From Cristatella mucedo (taxonomy: Eukaryota; Bryozoa; Phylactolaemata; Cristatellidae), in the NCBI GenBank assembly GCA_009760855.2, contig WPIO01000140.1, forward strand, positions 646,001 through 710,000: a stretch of 64,000 bases of DNA. The letters are read 5' to 3'. The notes under the pieces were generated by a model. It saw nothing but the letters and a program-made list of their open reading frames with translations. It was not told the DNA's origin and searched no databases. The translations under genes were made by a program, and so were the position numbers. Shown in pieces: positions 10,501 to 21,240 of the stretch (position 1 is the stretch's first letter; every line of letters starts with the position of its first letter).

Positions 10501-13235
10501 TCCAAAGCGACCTCTCGTTAGACGACCATATCAGCTCCACAGTCAAATCCGCCTATTTCCAGCTCCATAACATTGCTAAAAATTAGGCTTGTTTAGATAA
10601 GGATACCACGTCCAAGTTGGCCCATGCATTCGTGACATCCCATCTCGACTTCTGCAACTCACTGCTTACTGGCCTACCAGCATGTGCGATCAGGCGATTG
10701 CAGCTGGTGCAAAACTTTGCAGCTAGGCTTGTCTGTCGTGAGTGTCACAGTTGCCACATTACTCCCCTTCTCGCCGACCTGCACTGGCTACAAGTCAAGC
10801 AACGGATTGACTTCAAGGTTTTGTCGCTCACTTTTAGGTACCTTCATTCTATGGCTCCAACCTATCTCTCAGATATACTACCCCATCAGGCCAAGCATCG
10901 TACCGCCCGGTTTTCGGAATCCAACAGTCTACAAATACCTCGTACAAACCTTAAATCCTTTGGAGACCGTGCATTTAGTTCATATGCTCCCAAAGCCCGG
11001 AACTCCCTCCTGACCTGCGTCAGAACATCCCCTGACCTGACCACATTTAAAAGGAACTTAAAAACACCTATTTAGGACAGCATATAGTGGGTCCCTGTGA
11101 TTCGTCCTTCATGTGCTTATGTGTGCTGACACTGTGCATGCTGCCACTAACCACATTTGCATGCTGACCCTGTGCATGTCACCCCTAACCATGTTATTCA
11201 TCGTGTTTGTTTTTCAGGCATGATTTTACTTACCATTCAATTACATTTCCCTTTGCAGCAAATGTAAAGCGCCTAGAAAGAGATTAAGTTCTCTGAGGGT
11301 GCTTTATCAAGTGAATTATTATTATTACTTTCTATATTGCTGCATAGGAAATTAGAAAATAACACTTACAACCCAAGAACAAAAACTGTGTTATGTAGTG
11401 ACTTGCAGTTCTTCATGCTTACAATAAGTAGGTGGACTGGGCTTGGCTGCCCTGAATATTGCAATTGCCACACCACACCACTTCTCACTTAAGTCTGCTG
11501 GCTCCCCATCAAGCAGCATGTCGACTTCAAGGTCCTGTCACTCAGTAGTAGGTCCTTTTATTATATTGCTCCTATGTAACTATCCAAATTATTCACTTGC
11601 TAGGCATCGATCCCATAATAGAACCCGCTCCTCTTATTCTTGTTGTTGTGCCTCTAAACAAACTCAAATCTGTTTTTGGAAACCATATCTTCAGCTACTA
11701 AGCTCCCAAAGCCTTGAATTACCTACCAAATCCCCCGACTTGACGGCATTTAAAACGGAGCCAAAAAGCCAACATTCTTCGTGCCAATATTTGTTTGCTC
11801 CGTCCATGTGAATTGTTTTGTATGTGTTTATTATTATAAAAATCATAAATCTTATCATAAATGTTATGACCTGCTTCATTTCAGTACATTTAGAGTGCTT
11901 AGAAAGAGATTTAATTCTTTTAGGGTGATACACAAATGGTTTTTAATTATCATTATTTGATTATTCTTACTCTTTTGATTGAGTGACCCGAGCAAGCTGA
12001 AGACCCTGCTTGGCATCACTCTGGGCATGCACGAGACCTTCGTAAGAAACTTATTGCACTTCACCATTCCTGTCTGCTGCTGAGAAGGCCAGCCAATGAC
12101 GCGTAATTCCCACATGGTAAGAGCCCATTGACCCCATTCATCACTAAAAATTGCTGCTTCACCTGCTGATGCAACCAATGACTTTTGTACGAAAGTCAGT
12201 GAATTGCATCAGGTACTTATAATTAATTCTAGATTTCAGCAACTTCAATCTCTTCCTATCTTTCTCGCCAATCAATCACTTGTTGCTCTACCGGCCCCAA
12301 CAGCAATTTAATAACAATATGGCAACAGACATTGTTTTCCAGGTAAAAAAGAAGGTATGGTATGTGGAATTAGATCTATAATTTGCCACCTATCCTTAAC
12401 AAACCAGGAACATAAGTTTGATGCATCAGTGTCACCCATCAGCCGTTCCACTTTTAATCAAACAATAGCTAACACTTCAAATTCAACAATAAGCATCGAT
12501 ATTATGTCTTTGCTCAGAAACTTGAAGTAAGACGAAAGATACATCCAGGGCAGTTTCCAACAACTTAGGTTGCAGCCACAGGAATGGTAATGGAAGGCGC
12601 TCCGCGAATTTAAGCATCAAGCAGCAAGTGATTGACAGACTTGGAAACGTCCAACTTGTGCCCTGCAGCACACAGGGGTGCCTGTGAGAGGTGCAGCAAG
12701 CTGGTGTCCTACTTGCCTGTCAGCAGATCGCAGGCTGCGATTTTGCGATGTAATAAACCACAAGAAGTTAGCTGCAGCTACTAGGTATCAAGCATGCTGA
12801 CGAGCCACTTAGTAATTTCAAGCAGCAACTCACTTTACAGTAACTGACATCCTGTGTAAGTAGGGGCATCTTTGACTAAAATAAAGACTAATGAAATTCT
12901 AACCAGCATGGGATGCCAGACGAAGTGTGCAAGCAGCCACAGAGGTAACGTTCGTGCTCGGCAGCAGCAGAGGCAGCAGCACCGACCGGTGGCTCCAGTC
13001 AACAACTGCTGGCAGCAGAAGAGCCGATCGCAAGTCGACCCCCTCCCACACCATGAGCGAGCGATCGTTCTCTTACCCCCTTCAGCTGCCTCAGCTTCAG
13101 CCGACCACGAGGAACCTTAAAAAACGTGTCAGTCTGATGCAGCTCACATCCGCTGCTGTTACTCAACTCGGCTGCCACGGAGTGCAAATGGTCAGGCATG
13201 GGTAACCTGGCTTTTATCTCAATGTTTGCAGGCAT
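1168..13235 (-). CDS. CYTH-domain protein, 5' part (exons 1-2), continues beyond the left edge
   Basis: Two minus-strand exons join in phase 0 to give 87 codons: 13235-13077 and 1269-1168. The protein starts MPANIEIKAR, a form of the acidic/basic first strand of CYTH enzymes (class IV adenylate cyclase and thiamine triphosphatase fold). It continues with DTFFKVPRGRLKLRQL and then GELIFYNRPDDEGPKLSDY, in the usual CYTH order. Members bind triphosphate-type substrates with metal ions inside a beta tunnel; the substrate here cannot be told. Such proteins are usually about 170-200 residues, so roughly half is present, and the C-terminal exons should lie left of position 1. Intron 1 is 11.8 kb and holds several L2 copies. 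Exon calls rest on motif order, a GTAAGA donor, a TTACAG acceptor and a GTGAGT donor. The start at 13235 is chosen because it gives the conserved family N-terminus; an upstream in-frame Met at 13283 is less likely. Confidence 0.8.
1945..2000 (-). mobile_element. LINE family B 3'-end fragment
   Basis: Only the terminal part is left: TAATGTAATG followed by a segment reading TATCTCCATCTGTAACTCC. It matches the ends of the longer family B copies at 26584 and 29034. Confidence 0.5.
2146..2330 (-). mobile_element. SINE family B (tRNA-derived)
   Basis: On the minus strand it has a tRNA-like head with a B-box-like GATTCGAGTCC (degenerate) and ends in GAGGCTGTTAAAT. It is homologous along its length to the copies at 13481, 15191, 35922 and 45805. 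The head is GC-rich and rearranged. Confidence 0.6.
2735..2990. repeat. Dispersed repeat D, copy 1
   Basis: It shares ordered blocks with 15935-16215: GACCTGC-AAAAT-TGTATGTA, GGCAAGACC, GCGTTCATTCGA and GGTTGCTCATCG-type segments, then a G-rich stretch. No coding motif is visible. Its class is unknown. Confidence 0.5.
3030..3095. repeat. CA/CGCA microsatellite
   Basis: A run of ACGC and AC units. The His/Thr/Cys-rich open frames across it are repeat artefacts. Confidence 0.9.
3207..3958 (-). mobile_element. LINE family A (L2-like), 5'-truncated copy
   Basis: The minus-strand frame encodes the region after the reverse transcriptase: [20 protein letters not shown], then HWLQVKQRIDFKVLSLTFRY. 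It continues through the 3' UTR to the terminal hairpin and an ATT-type tail at 3207-3220. It is very similar by eye to the copy at 10585-11332 but inverted relative to it, inside the same CYTH intron. Confidence 0.85.
4435..4513. repeat. TA microsatellite
   Basis: About 79 bp of TA repeats with two ACATA interruptions. Confidence 0.95.
4514..6019. other. CYTH intron 1 stretch without a recognised feature
   Basis: No repeat or gene is recognised with confidence. One minus-strand open stretch ending at about 5571 before a GTGAGT looks exon-like and is discussed as a finding. Confidence 0.4.
6020..8000 (-). mobile_element. LINE family A (L2-like), longest copy, degenerate
   Basis: On the minus strand it runs from the linker before the reverse transcriptase (FSSFFVNKIDKIGESI, about 7840) through RT motif A (LLVLLDLSAAFDTID) and motif B (GVPQGSVLG). 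It goes on to a frameshifted catalytic box, the C-terminal segment and the 3' hairpin near 6045-6095. The motif set is that of the L2/CR1 branch of non-LTR retrotransposons. Frameshifts and stops make it inactive, and the endonuclease is missing. Confidence 0.85.
8001..9737. other. CYTH intron 1 stretch without a recognised feature
   Basis: No convincing exon, RNA gene or repeat was found on either strand. A weak tRNA-like segment near 9060-9120 is not good enough to call. Confidence 0.4.
9738..11332 (+). mobile_element. LINE family A (L2-like) with RT domain, frameshifted
   Basis: The frames encode the RT in order: FQSGFRANHTTESALL, LDLSAAFDTID (motif A), YGVPQGSVLG (motif B), FYADDTQLYL (catalytic YADD) and DDIRTWMAANFLKLN. 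The C-terminal CNSLL-GLPACAIRRL block and the 3' UTR follow. A frame change near 10020-10100 and a stop near 10584 break the ORF. It ends in the hairpin and ATT tail at 11256-11332. The 5' half with the endonuclease is missing, as is common after incomplete reverse transcription. Confidence 0.9.
11440..11958 (+). mobile_element. Diverged L2-like LINE fragment
   Basis: The translated frame keeps LINE C-terminal features: an ARHRSHNRTR block, then SLELPTKSPDLTAFKTE. It ends with a decayed version of the family A terminal hairpin (GTGCTTAGAAAGAG, about 11896). It is more diverged than its neighbour and probably belongs to an older subfamily. Confidence 0.6.
13077..13235 (-). CDS. CYTH protein, coding exon 1
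   Basis: Codons 1-53, from the ATG of MPANIEIKAR to LRQLKG, followed by the donor GTAAGA on the minus strand. The exon ends in phase 0. It carries the first beta strand (IEIKAR), the DTFF turn and the basic strand GRLKLR, which are typical phosphate-contacting elements of CYTH folds. A possible acceptor just upstream of the ATG suggests the 5' leader is spliced. Confidence 0.8.
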
Positions 13236-13480
13236 TGTAGTAACTGCTGCAAACATGCAAAGCAGGCAAGTAAACCTGTACAAGTGAACAGCTTCGCATA
13301 CGGTGGCACTAGATCTGAAAGCATGTACGCATGTTCATGCTTTTGTGCGAGCATACAGATATGGGCATGCACCGAGCAACAACACATTTCTGGGTACAGT
13401 GTATCCGTTAACTAAACTCTCAAAACAGGCAATGCCTGTGGGCATCAACTCCTAAAGAAAGCAGATGTGTGTGTGTGGTA

Positions 13481-13650
13481 TATTGGGCCGTGATTGATGG
13501 CCCAGGAGGTGAAGTGCTTGCTCTTAACGACCTTGATCGTGGGTTCGAATCCTGCTACTGGCAATCTTTTATTGCCAACTGCAAGCAGCAGTGCTAGCAT
13601 TAAGGCTGTTCTGCTGCTATACAAACTCGATTGCTAAATCGGCTAAAACA
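13481..13650 (+). mobile_element. SINE family B (tRNA-derived)
   Basis: The tRNA-like head has a B box GTGGGTTCGAATCC near 13542. It is followed by GGCAATC-TTTATTGCCAA and a tail near GATTGCTAAATCGGCT that can form a short stem. It lies just upstream of the CYTH gene start. Confidence 0.65.
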
Positions 13651-15190
13651 AATAAAATAATAGGAAAGATATGCCTATACACTGTAACTGCTTACATGAG
13701 TTATCCGAGAAAAGGCATTCAGCCTACTTAAACCATGCTAGATATAGCTATGGAAGAACAATAGCAAGCCTTACCGGCATCAAAATGTATACGAATTCCA
13801 CACGCCTGGTGCTATAGAGCATTGCAAGCTTTATCTCCTAGTCATGACTTCTTCATGATCAAAATAGGGTTTTGATCAAGTAGCGCTGTTTGTGTGAGAG
13901 CAATTGGTGATTGTTTGCATGATCTTGCCATCGATTGTAGTCAAGACTCGTTCAATTGGAGCATCTAAAAGTCCTTTGCATGAGCCACTCTCTTGCACAA
14001 GGGACCCGCTTTAATAAGGTGCCAACAAATCAGATCTATGTTCATTCACAGCTGTCTGCATGTAAAGGTTCTTCGGAAAAATCTTCGATAGTCCCCAGAT
14101 GAGAATCGGAGCTCTCATTTAACACCCATCAAATCCGCCGTATTGCTAAAGATTACAAGAACCATAAAATAGCTGTACAGGCAAAGGTTTCTCTTTAAGC
14201 TAAGTGAGCTTGTTGGCAGCGATTTACTGTCGCCTAATCCCAAAGACTAGGCACTAGTTAAAGGGTAAGAAAAAAATTGCGACGTAACTAAGCCAATATC
14301 GTACATAATTAATGCTACAGCTGTTGGTGAGTAATATTGCCCTCCAAGGTAAAGAGTTGTACACGTGCCCTGGAGTATATCTGGAAGACGTCGAGGTCCC
14401 ATCTGCTTGCCAGCCCCTTAACCCGCTAGGTCCGCTTTTAGATAGTCGCGTCCCCAAGCAGGGAAAATAGACACTTCGTCAGGCACGCAGGTCCACCGCC
14501 GGAAGCTATTGGGCACTTCTGCCATTATGGAAGGAATGTCAGCAATGCAAGAACGAGTTATCCTACTACTACCCGGAAAAGCTTATTACTGGCAGCGGCT
14601 ACCGTAGCAATTGCGAGCACGGCTGCGGGTAGCGACTGCGACTTGTACTCTGCGTTTCGCTGGGAAAGGATCGCGCAGCCCTGGATCGCGCACGCTCTGT
14701 AGCAGCGGGACTTGGTGCACCAGCACGACGCACGAGGAAGGGGATTATTTGAAGTCTTTTAAAACCGTGTAGGTGGTACTGACACACCGGGCTGTGTGAA
14801 ATTTTTGTAGCTAGAAAAGCAGCCACGCATCCATCCAAGCGTTCCACTAACGGTCAACGAGACGGCCCGGCGAGAGATACAAGTTCCGTCGCCAAAAAAC
14901 CCGCCAGCATACCGCCCACGTGGTGGGGGCGGGACGGGGGGCAGCGGGAACCTGACGGTTCGCGGATGAGCAGAACCTCGCAGCAGACATCAACCGATAA
15001 TGGCGATAGGCCGTCCTAACAACCCTTTCAGTAAAGCGGAAGAGCTGGAGCGGCGAGCGAGCATTACCACAGAACTCCACAAAAAGGTCGGCGAGTGAAC
15101 AGCTCCGGCTGGACGACCTTGATCGAATCGGTCACATGCTTCCGGGGGCGGCATCGGCCGGTGAGAGAAAGAAAGAAAAGAAAGAAATAC
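13651..15190. other. Intergenic stretch without a recognised feature
   Basis: It lies between the CYTH and KMT5 genes, which point away from each other. No exon or known repeat was recognised. Confidence 0.35.
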
Positions 15191-15362
15191 TAGCTGATTT
15201 AACAGCCTCTTTTTGTATAGCAACAGAAGAGCCTTTACGGCTACCATCACCGCTTGCAGTGGCGATACAGGATCGCCCACCGCAGAATTCGAACCCACGA
15301 CCTCGATGCCGAGGTCGTGAATAGCAACCGCCTTACCCAGTGAGCCATCACGGCTCAAGGTT
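15191..15362 (-). mobile_element. SINE family B (tRNA-derived)
   Basis: Minus-strand copy with a full head (B box near 15285-15300, TGGGTTCGAATTC) and the end GAGGCTGTTAAATCAGCTA, which forms the GCTG-TTAAAT-CAGC stem-loop shared by the family. Confidence 0.7.
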
Positions 15363-15934
15363 GCGACCACGGTGGGACACGGTGCTGGGTATTGGCGGGC
15401 GCTTCTCTTTAGTTTTTTTTAATGTACTTGCCGCACCCACCTGGAGCTACGAACCGCGAGGCCAGGCTCCGGACCCGTATCGTTTGCTGGCGAATCGTCT
15501 ACGTATTTCTGCCCACGCAACGTGCGGCTTAGTCAGCCTGGCAATGCCGTCGTACTTTTCGAACCCGCGAGGGTGCCCGTTGACCGCTGAAATTCTAGGA
15601 AACGCGGGAAGGAACGCGCCGTCGGAAGTTCTAGTGCCGGAGTGCAGACTTCAGGGTGAATGCGGGAAACGATCCGCGGGAATCGCCGCTTTCAAAAAAC
15701 ATACACACCCCTGGACTACCTTTCGGAGAAGTCGCTTTCGGCCAAGGAGTTAGAAAGAAATTCGATTCACTTAGGCCGCCATAGAAAGGCGTTGTCACAG
15801 TTAATAAACTAGGTACTCGCATGTCAAAAATTACGGATGGATGCTTCGTTTTACGACTTCGGACTGTAACAGAGAAAGTACGTTCGCTCCATATTCCAAA
15901 GCCAATCGCGGAGCAAGGGTTTTTTTTATTTAGA

Positions 15935-16215
15935 GGCGAGACCTGCAAAATCTGTATGTACGGGGGGAGGCAAGACCCGCACAATTTTCACGTGGGCCGG
16001 GTTAAAACAACAATTTATGAAAAACTGCTTTAGGGAAAAATAACAGCGTTCATTCGAAACAAACTCGCCGGTTGCTCATCGGATGGAATTAAGTGGAATT
16101 ACGACGTAATTTCGTCGTTAGTAATGGTCAGTGTGCATGGGAATGGGAGGGGGCGAGGCCCAGCTCACGCTTCCCCGCTTTAGGGAGGGGGCTGCCCCTC
16201 CTCTTCCTCCTCCCC
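15935..16215. repeat. Dispersed repeat D, copy 2
   Basis: Homologous in ordered blocks to 2735-2990. No coding content was recognised. Confidence 0.5.
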
Positions 16216-16281
16216 CTCTCGCCCAGCCAGTTCCGAAAGCTAGCGAACGACCAGCCAATAAAGGACGAATAGATTTTAAAG

Positions 16282-16412
16282 CCGAGCTGATTTGGCCCAT
16301 CGGTCAAAATGCTCGCCCGACCGAGGTCGTGGGCTCGAGTACCAAGGCATATGTGAAGCGCCTGAATAGAGATTAAGTTCTCTTGGGGCGCTATATAAAT
16401 GAATTATAATAA
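16282..16412 (+). mobile_element. SINE family A (tRNA-derived, LINE-like tail)
   Basis: The head starts CCGAGCTGATTTGGCCCA, with a B box GTGGGCTCGAG near 16329. The tail GAAGCGCCTGAATAGAG continues to GGGGCGCTATATAAATGAAT and is nearly the LINE family A terminal hairpin. Confidence 0.7.
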
Positions 16413-16921
16413 TATAGGAAGCGGAGTGAACCCGCGAAAACCGCTGGCGCTTGCTGCCGCCTGGTAACCATCTTGTTAGGCAACGCTCTCGTAAATGCGT
16501 GATTGTGTAGAAGGTGAGTGCTTTCTCGTGACTAAAAAGTGCAAGGATACGAGTGGAAAAATGTAGAGGCAGATAGAGGTTGCGTAAGTGAATCGATGGT
16601 AAGGTTTACGGCGATCGGTGAGAAGTGCATGTAGTTATTAAGTAATACACTAAGCTTGCAGTTCCAGTGATATTATTTGAACAAAAAATTGATCGTAAGC
16701 ATTCGTTGCTAATCGTTTGGCGATATTCCAGTCTTTATTGCTGTTTGCAGTCGCCAACGATGAGGGGCCATGTGCAAATGCTTCTCCCCCCCCCCCAGCT
16801 CATGCCCCGCCCCCTGTCCATTCTCGCGGCCCGATCCACAGACAGGTTCTCCTGTTGCATCCGCGAGCAACTCCTCCTCCGCGCGCCGCCGCGTCAGACG
16901 TGCGAAGACGCTGTTGAACAA

Positions 16922-17160
16922 TCTGTGACCTTAAGGTCAAGGAGGCGTGTAGTTCGTATGTACGTACGTATGTATGTATGTATTGCATGCCGGCTCCTGA
17001 CTTGTGACCTTAAGGTCAAGGAGGCGTGTAGTTCGTATGTACGTACGTATGTATGTACGTATTGCATGCCGGCTCCTGATTTGTGACCTTAAGGTCAAGG
17101 AGGCGTGTGGTTCGTATGAACGTGTGTATGCATGTATTGTATGCCGGCTCCTCTGATGAG
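16922..17160. repeat. Three tandem 79-bp units, each with the palindrome TGACCTTAAGGTCA
   Basis: The palindrome occurs at 16926-16939, 17005-17018 and 17084-17097, exactly 79 bp apart. Each unit continues AGGAGGCGTGT, a GTAC/GTAT stretch, and ATGCCGGCTCCT. The third unit is more diverged. No gene covers it. Confidence 0.9.
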
Positions 17161-17305
17161 CCTGTGATGTGGCATGGACACAGGCCAGTAACCCGCTGGC
17201 GGCCAGATGGTGGATTCACCGTAAGGGTCGGCCGGTGCACAGCTGTGGTCCGCCTGTGATTTGGCATGGACACAGGCCGGTAACCCGCTGGTGGGGGGAT
17301 GGTGG
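17161..17305. repeat. Two-copy direct repeat of about 88 bp
   Basis: CCTGTGATGTGGCATGGACA at 17161 and its near copy at about 17249 are each followed by CAGGCC-GTAACCCGCTGG. It directly follows the 79-bp array, so the two may be one satellite-like locus. Confidence 0.75.
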
Positions 17306-19085
17306 ACTGGAGAGTGGAGGAGGGGGGGGTCGAGCGAGAGTAGGGGCCGAGGGGAGCCTCGCACTCTTCGGCTCCGTGCGTTGGTAATAATTGTCGGTGT
17401 TGGGCATCGGCTGGCTCTCTGCTGTGCGAACAAACGACACAATCATTGACATCCTCTCGGCGATTGCATTCCCAGTCTTAATTTGAGTGGACCTGTCCTA
17501 CACTTCTCCTGCTGTGCTTCCGAATTTTTACAGCGTTTGAGAATCTCTAAGGTCATTTGTGAAGGTTTAGATAAGAAATTACAGCTTTTTGAATGGTCGC
17601 CAATGTCCTCTGGCTCAACAACGATTGAAGCTATAGAAGCGAGCGTAAACAGCTCATACATAAACTACGGAAGCATTTTTAAATTCTCTACATTCGTCTG
17701 CGTATGCATACAATCTATTTGTGTGTGTTGCCAGACTGCTAGAATGCACTTTCTAGTCACCTCCCCTCCCCTCTCACTAAATACTCTTATGTTGCTATAT
17801 GCTAGCAATTGCAAGCAATGCAAGCACGATTTACTTTAAAAAATATTCATCCGGAAAAGTATGCCCAATCTGATTGCACTGCATGATCACCTTACATGAG
17901 TAACCTTTTCTTACATCCGCTAGGACCGACTGGGAACGCTGAGTCTGTTACAGCGAGTCTGTTACAGCAAGTCAGCGACAGCCAAACAGATTGCTGAGGG
18001 TGGATAGACTGACGAAAATGTATATAGAGCCAGAAGACGAATCGCTCCATCGGGTTGCTTTGGAAACCATAATCTACACGGCCGTCTAACAAGGAAATTC
18101 ATTGCAAGTATACGACCTTTTTCTCAAGTGCATCGGTCAAGCAAGCCCGTAAAAAGCACCGACGGTATCAAGGCAGAAACTAGAGCCAAAAACTAAAACA
18201 AAGACGACGACTGCTTTGAAGTGCAGGCGATAGAATTGTGCTCACATACTGTTCCAGATAATAAAATTAAAAAGTGAGGTTTTTCCCTAGTTATTAAGAA
18301 CTATAGCAAAGACATTTCTGCAAGAGCTAAGGATAACCAGTTCTCTACAATGAAACACTGATGCCAAACCAACCTATTACATACTAATGCAAAGACCGCT
18401 TAGCAGTACCAGCGGAAGTCTCAAAAAGAACTAGTTTTACGATGCGGATTAGGGCCTTATTGATAATCCAACAGCCTTACTTGGCAATTTGCAAATGTTC
18501 AATTACGTATACACTGGTACCGTCGCTTGAGCTGATAATCCAATTGTATTGTCCGGTCACTTCACAGCCAACTTAAAGAGTACAGATGAAGTGGGTAAGC
18601 GCGCTAGGAAGATGAAATAAAGTTCCCAATAGAAGAATTAACCGTGTTTCAGGTGTGCTCGGCCTGTGCTTTTGCTTGTAGGTCGGTAAGCGCCAGGCAG
18701 CGTCATTAAAAATCATAAAGTGTTTGTATAAGGTGCTGTAATGTGTTGGTACTTTATCGCAATATAATCGACTTGAGTTAGGCGGCGAGACGTACGAAGA
18801 CCTTCGCGTCTCCTAACTTAAAGTTCAGCTGCGGTTTTTGGGTGCAGCGATCAGTCGATAAACTATAAACAGCGAGTACAAGTCAATCAAAAACATCTAC
18901 TTTATTGCTGCGATCTAACAAGGGTGGATTTTTACGTCACTCAGCAGTGACTCTATCATTTCTGTAAAGAAAAGCAGTCACCCGTCGGACCACTGCTTAA
19001 TCATAGTGTGAGACATAGATGCGGTCGCATTCCTAAACCTCGCTTGGGTCGCTACAGTCAAAATCGTCTTCTCTGGCTCGAAGGC
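17306..19085. other. Intergenic stretch without a recognised feature
   Basis: An open stretch at 17483-17839 on the plus strand has no recognisable domain and is not called as a gene. Nothing else was recognised. Confidence 0.35.
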
Positions 19086-19238
19086 ACCGAGCCGGTTTGG
19101 TCCAGTGGTTAAGGTGCCCGCCCCGACCGAGGTCTGGCTGAGGTCGTGGGCTCGAGCCCGGAGGCATATGTGAAGCGCCTAAATAGTGATTAAGTTCTCT
19201 TTGGGCGCTATACAAATGAATTATATTATTATTATTTG
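19086..19238 (+). mobile_element. SINE family A (tRNA-derived, LINE-like tail)
   Basis: One of the best copies. It has an A-box-like TGGTCCAGTGGTTAAGG, a B box GTGGGCTCGAGCCC, the tail GAAGCGCCTAAATAGTG...TTGGGCGCTATACAAATGAAT and a short ATT run. Confidence 0.8.
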
Positions 19239-19872
19239 GCAGCAGCCAAAAGGCAAAGTAAGATAATTTACTTTGAAAGCACACCTTGCATGAAAAACTG
19301 CTCTCAAGTCAAGCGAGCAAACGTGATCCCGGCGAAGATTGTCATTTCATAGCATCTTGATCAAAAATCAGCTTTTTAGGTAGGAAGACGTTTTAGATGT
19401 CTTTTTGGATGGATCCAAAACTTTAACCACTCGACAATATGGCGCGAGGTACAGCCTCGGCTGTACCTCGCACAAAAGCAACGATAAAACCCATGCTGTG
19501 ATCACCTGGCCTCGAACAAACGCGCATGACCACGACACATTATAGGATGGAAGGGTATAATTACGTATCGATCTCACAGTTTCTGGAGTTACATAAACTA
19601 AGAGTGTGCGCTTGAGGGTGGAAGGATATCAATTTATTAACCGAACTGGCGAGCTTTGGATGTGCTCGTATGTTCGTAGTACTACGTTCTGCGCGCTCCT
19701 TTAGTGCTAGCGAGCCCACGTACGCAAGTGCTTGCATCCATTGATTCCACTACTCGCGTCACGTGCTGGAATGTTTTGGCCGTTCCGTCCCTGGTGCGTT
19801 CCGGTCTTCGAGGGATACGAAGTAGTACAGCTCAAGTTGGCCACGGAACGTCTAGAAAGTTGGCGAGTACGT

Positions 19873-20337
19873 TGTAATGCCCCGTGGTTATGAATGGTTG
19901 AGCTTGACAGCTGAACCTCGATTACATGCTGCAAGCTTTGCCGCTGAATTAATTAGCCGCGATAAGCCGAGGCTAATGAGCAGCATTATGTGCTACCATG
20001 TGCGATAGCGATTACTGTCTGAATTATGTCACGGCGTGTGCCTGACCGCAGTCGCTCTCTTGAAACCAAGGACGGCCAGTCGGTGAGTCTAGCGCTGAGC
20101 GTGAGCTGCTGTAAGCATGCATGCGAGTCGGCTGGAAGTCGCCGGTGTGCATCAGCCGCATAGTACAGGCAATTGTTGTGCTTTCGCTAATACCGTGCTT
20201 TTGCTAGCACTGCCTGCAGAATATCGAACGCTGTGTTTTTATCATCGGTTTATTGCGAGCTTCCGGTCTTTGCACATTGCACACGTTGTACAGCTACCCG
20301 AACTAGCAAGGGTCTCGCGGTCATAAAATTGATGTAA
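19873..20337 (+). repeat. 5' LTR
   Basis: Starts TGTAATGCCCC. It shares long blocks with 24321-24780, including GCGTGTGCCTGACCGCAGTC, GAGTCTAGCGCTGAGCG and TACAGGCAATTG. The right end is set by loss of similarity after GGTCATAAA and is approximate. Confidence 0.75.
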
Positions 20338-20736
20338 GAAATTATGGATTAATCTTGTATTTTGCGCTCATGCTTTGAGTTTTGCTCTTTCGTTAGCACG
20401 CGCTGAAAGGGTAACGACGACGACGGGTACGGCGACTCGTGGACAAAAAGGAAGTACGCTGACTGGTCCGAACTAATGGGGAGACTCCGAACCGACGGGA
20501 GACTCTTTACCAGGGAATGCTGATAAGTTTGGGTCGAGCGCTGTTGAAGACAAAGTGCCTCCTACGCCGATGCGTGGGCCGAAGGCCGGCGAGGAAAGTG
20601 CCCGGCACGCGCTGGAGAGCATATTATCAAATTATCTAGACGATGTTTTTTGTTGGCAACGTCTGACTTTTTGGGCAGAAAAATCAGGTAGAAAAAGTAG
20701 GTAATTTGTTGATAGCGTTAACGCCCAGTTGGCAGT

Positions 20737-20970
20737 TATGTCCTCGAAGCTGAGCGGGCCAGAGACGGTGCAGTTGGCACGTATGCACGCAGAAGTTAGT
20801 GTTCATTTAAAGTCTACGCAGGGCCTGATTAAGGATTTCTTAGAGTGTCGTTGATATGAACTAGACTGTCTAAAAACCGCAGTGAGTAAAAACACGACGC
20901 TTTTGCAGAGCGAAGTGGCAGAAATGAAAGAGAGTTTAGCCACGCTACGGTGAGGGGTGGTTGAATTGCG
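20737..20970 (+). pseudogene. Possible gag remnant of the LTR element
   Basis: A Met-initiated frame (MSSKLSGPETVQLARMHAE) is helical and coiled-coil-like, as in gypsy gag N-termini. It stops after about 38 codons, with further helical sequence beyond the stop. The family assignment is inferred from position between the LTRs. Confidence 0.35.
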
Positions 20971-21240
20971 AAGGAAAGTTGCAACCGGCGGAGCGGACGT
21001 GGGAATTCCGGCTCAGCGTGCACCGTATCTTAACTCCCAGGGTGTTTGGGATTTCATACAAGGAATTTGTTGGGACTCGTAGCAGAAGGCGATCCAAAGA
21101 CAGCTGCCGCATCAGTAAGAGATGGGAGAAGCTGGTTTTTGAGGGGTCTTTCCAATTAATAGAGGATGTAGGGCTATCGGGTTAGCATCCGGTTCGATGG
21201 TAAATCAGCCTAGAGTAAATTTAGCTGTCTCTGCAGACGA

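Noticed and set aside
11983-12043. Plus-strand reading SDPSKLKTLLGITLGMHET, resembling the middle of CYTH proteins
   Set aside because: It lies on the opposite strand within intron 1 of the minus-strand CYTH gene. Exon 2 at 1168-1269 already reaches the matching position, so chance is more likely.
13540-13560. Possible functional tRNA gene from the TGGGTTCGAATCC box
   Set aside because: It is part of SINE B; the cloverleaf cannot be completed and the same head recurs with the SINE tail.
17483-17839. 118-codon open frame on the plus strand
   Set aside because: Part looks protein-like (RLRISKVICEGLDKKLQLFE), but there is no recognised family or confirmed splice partner.
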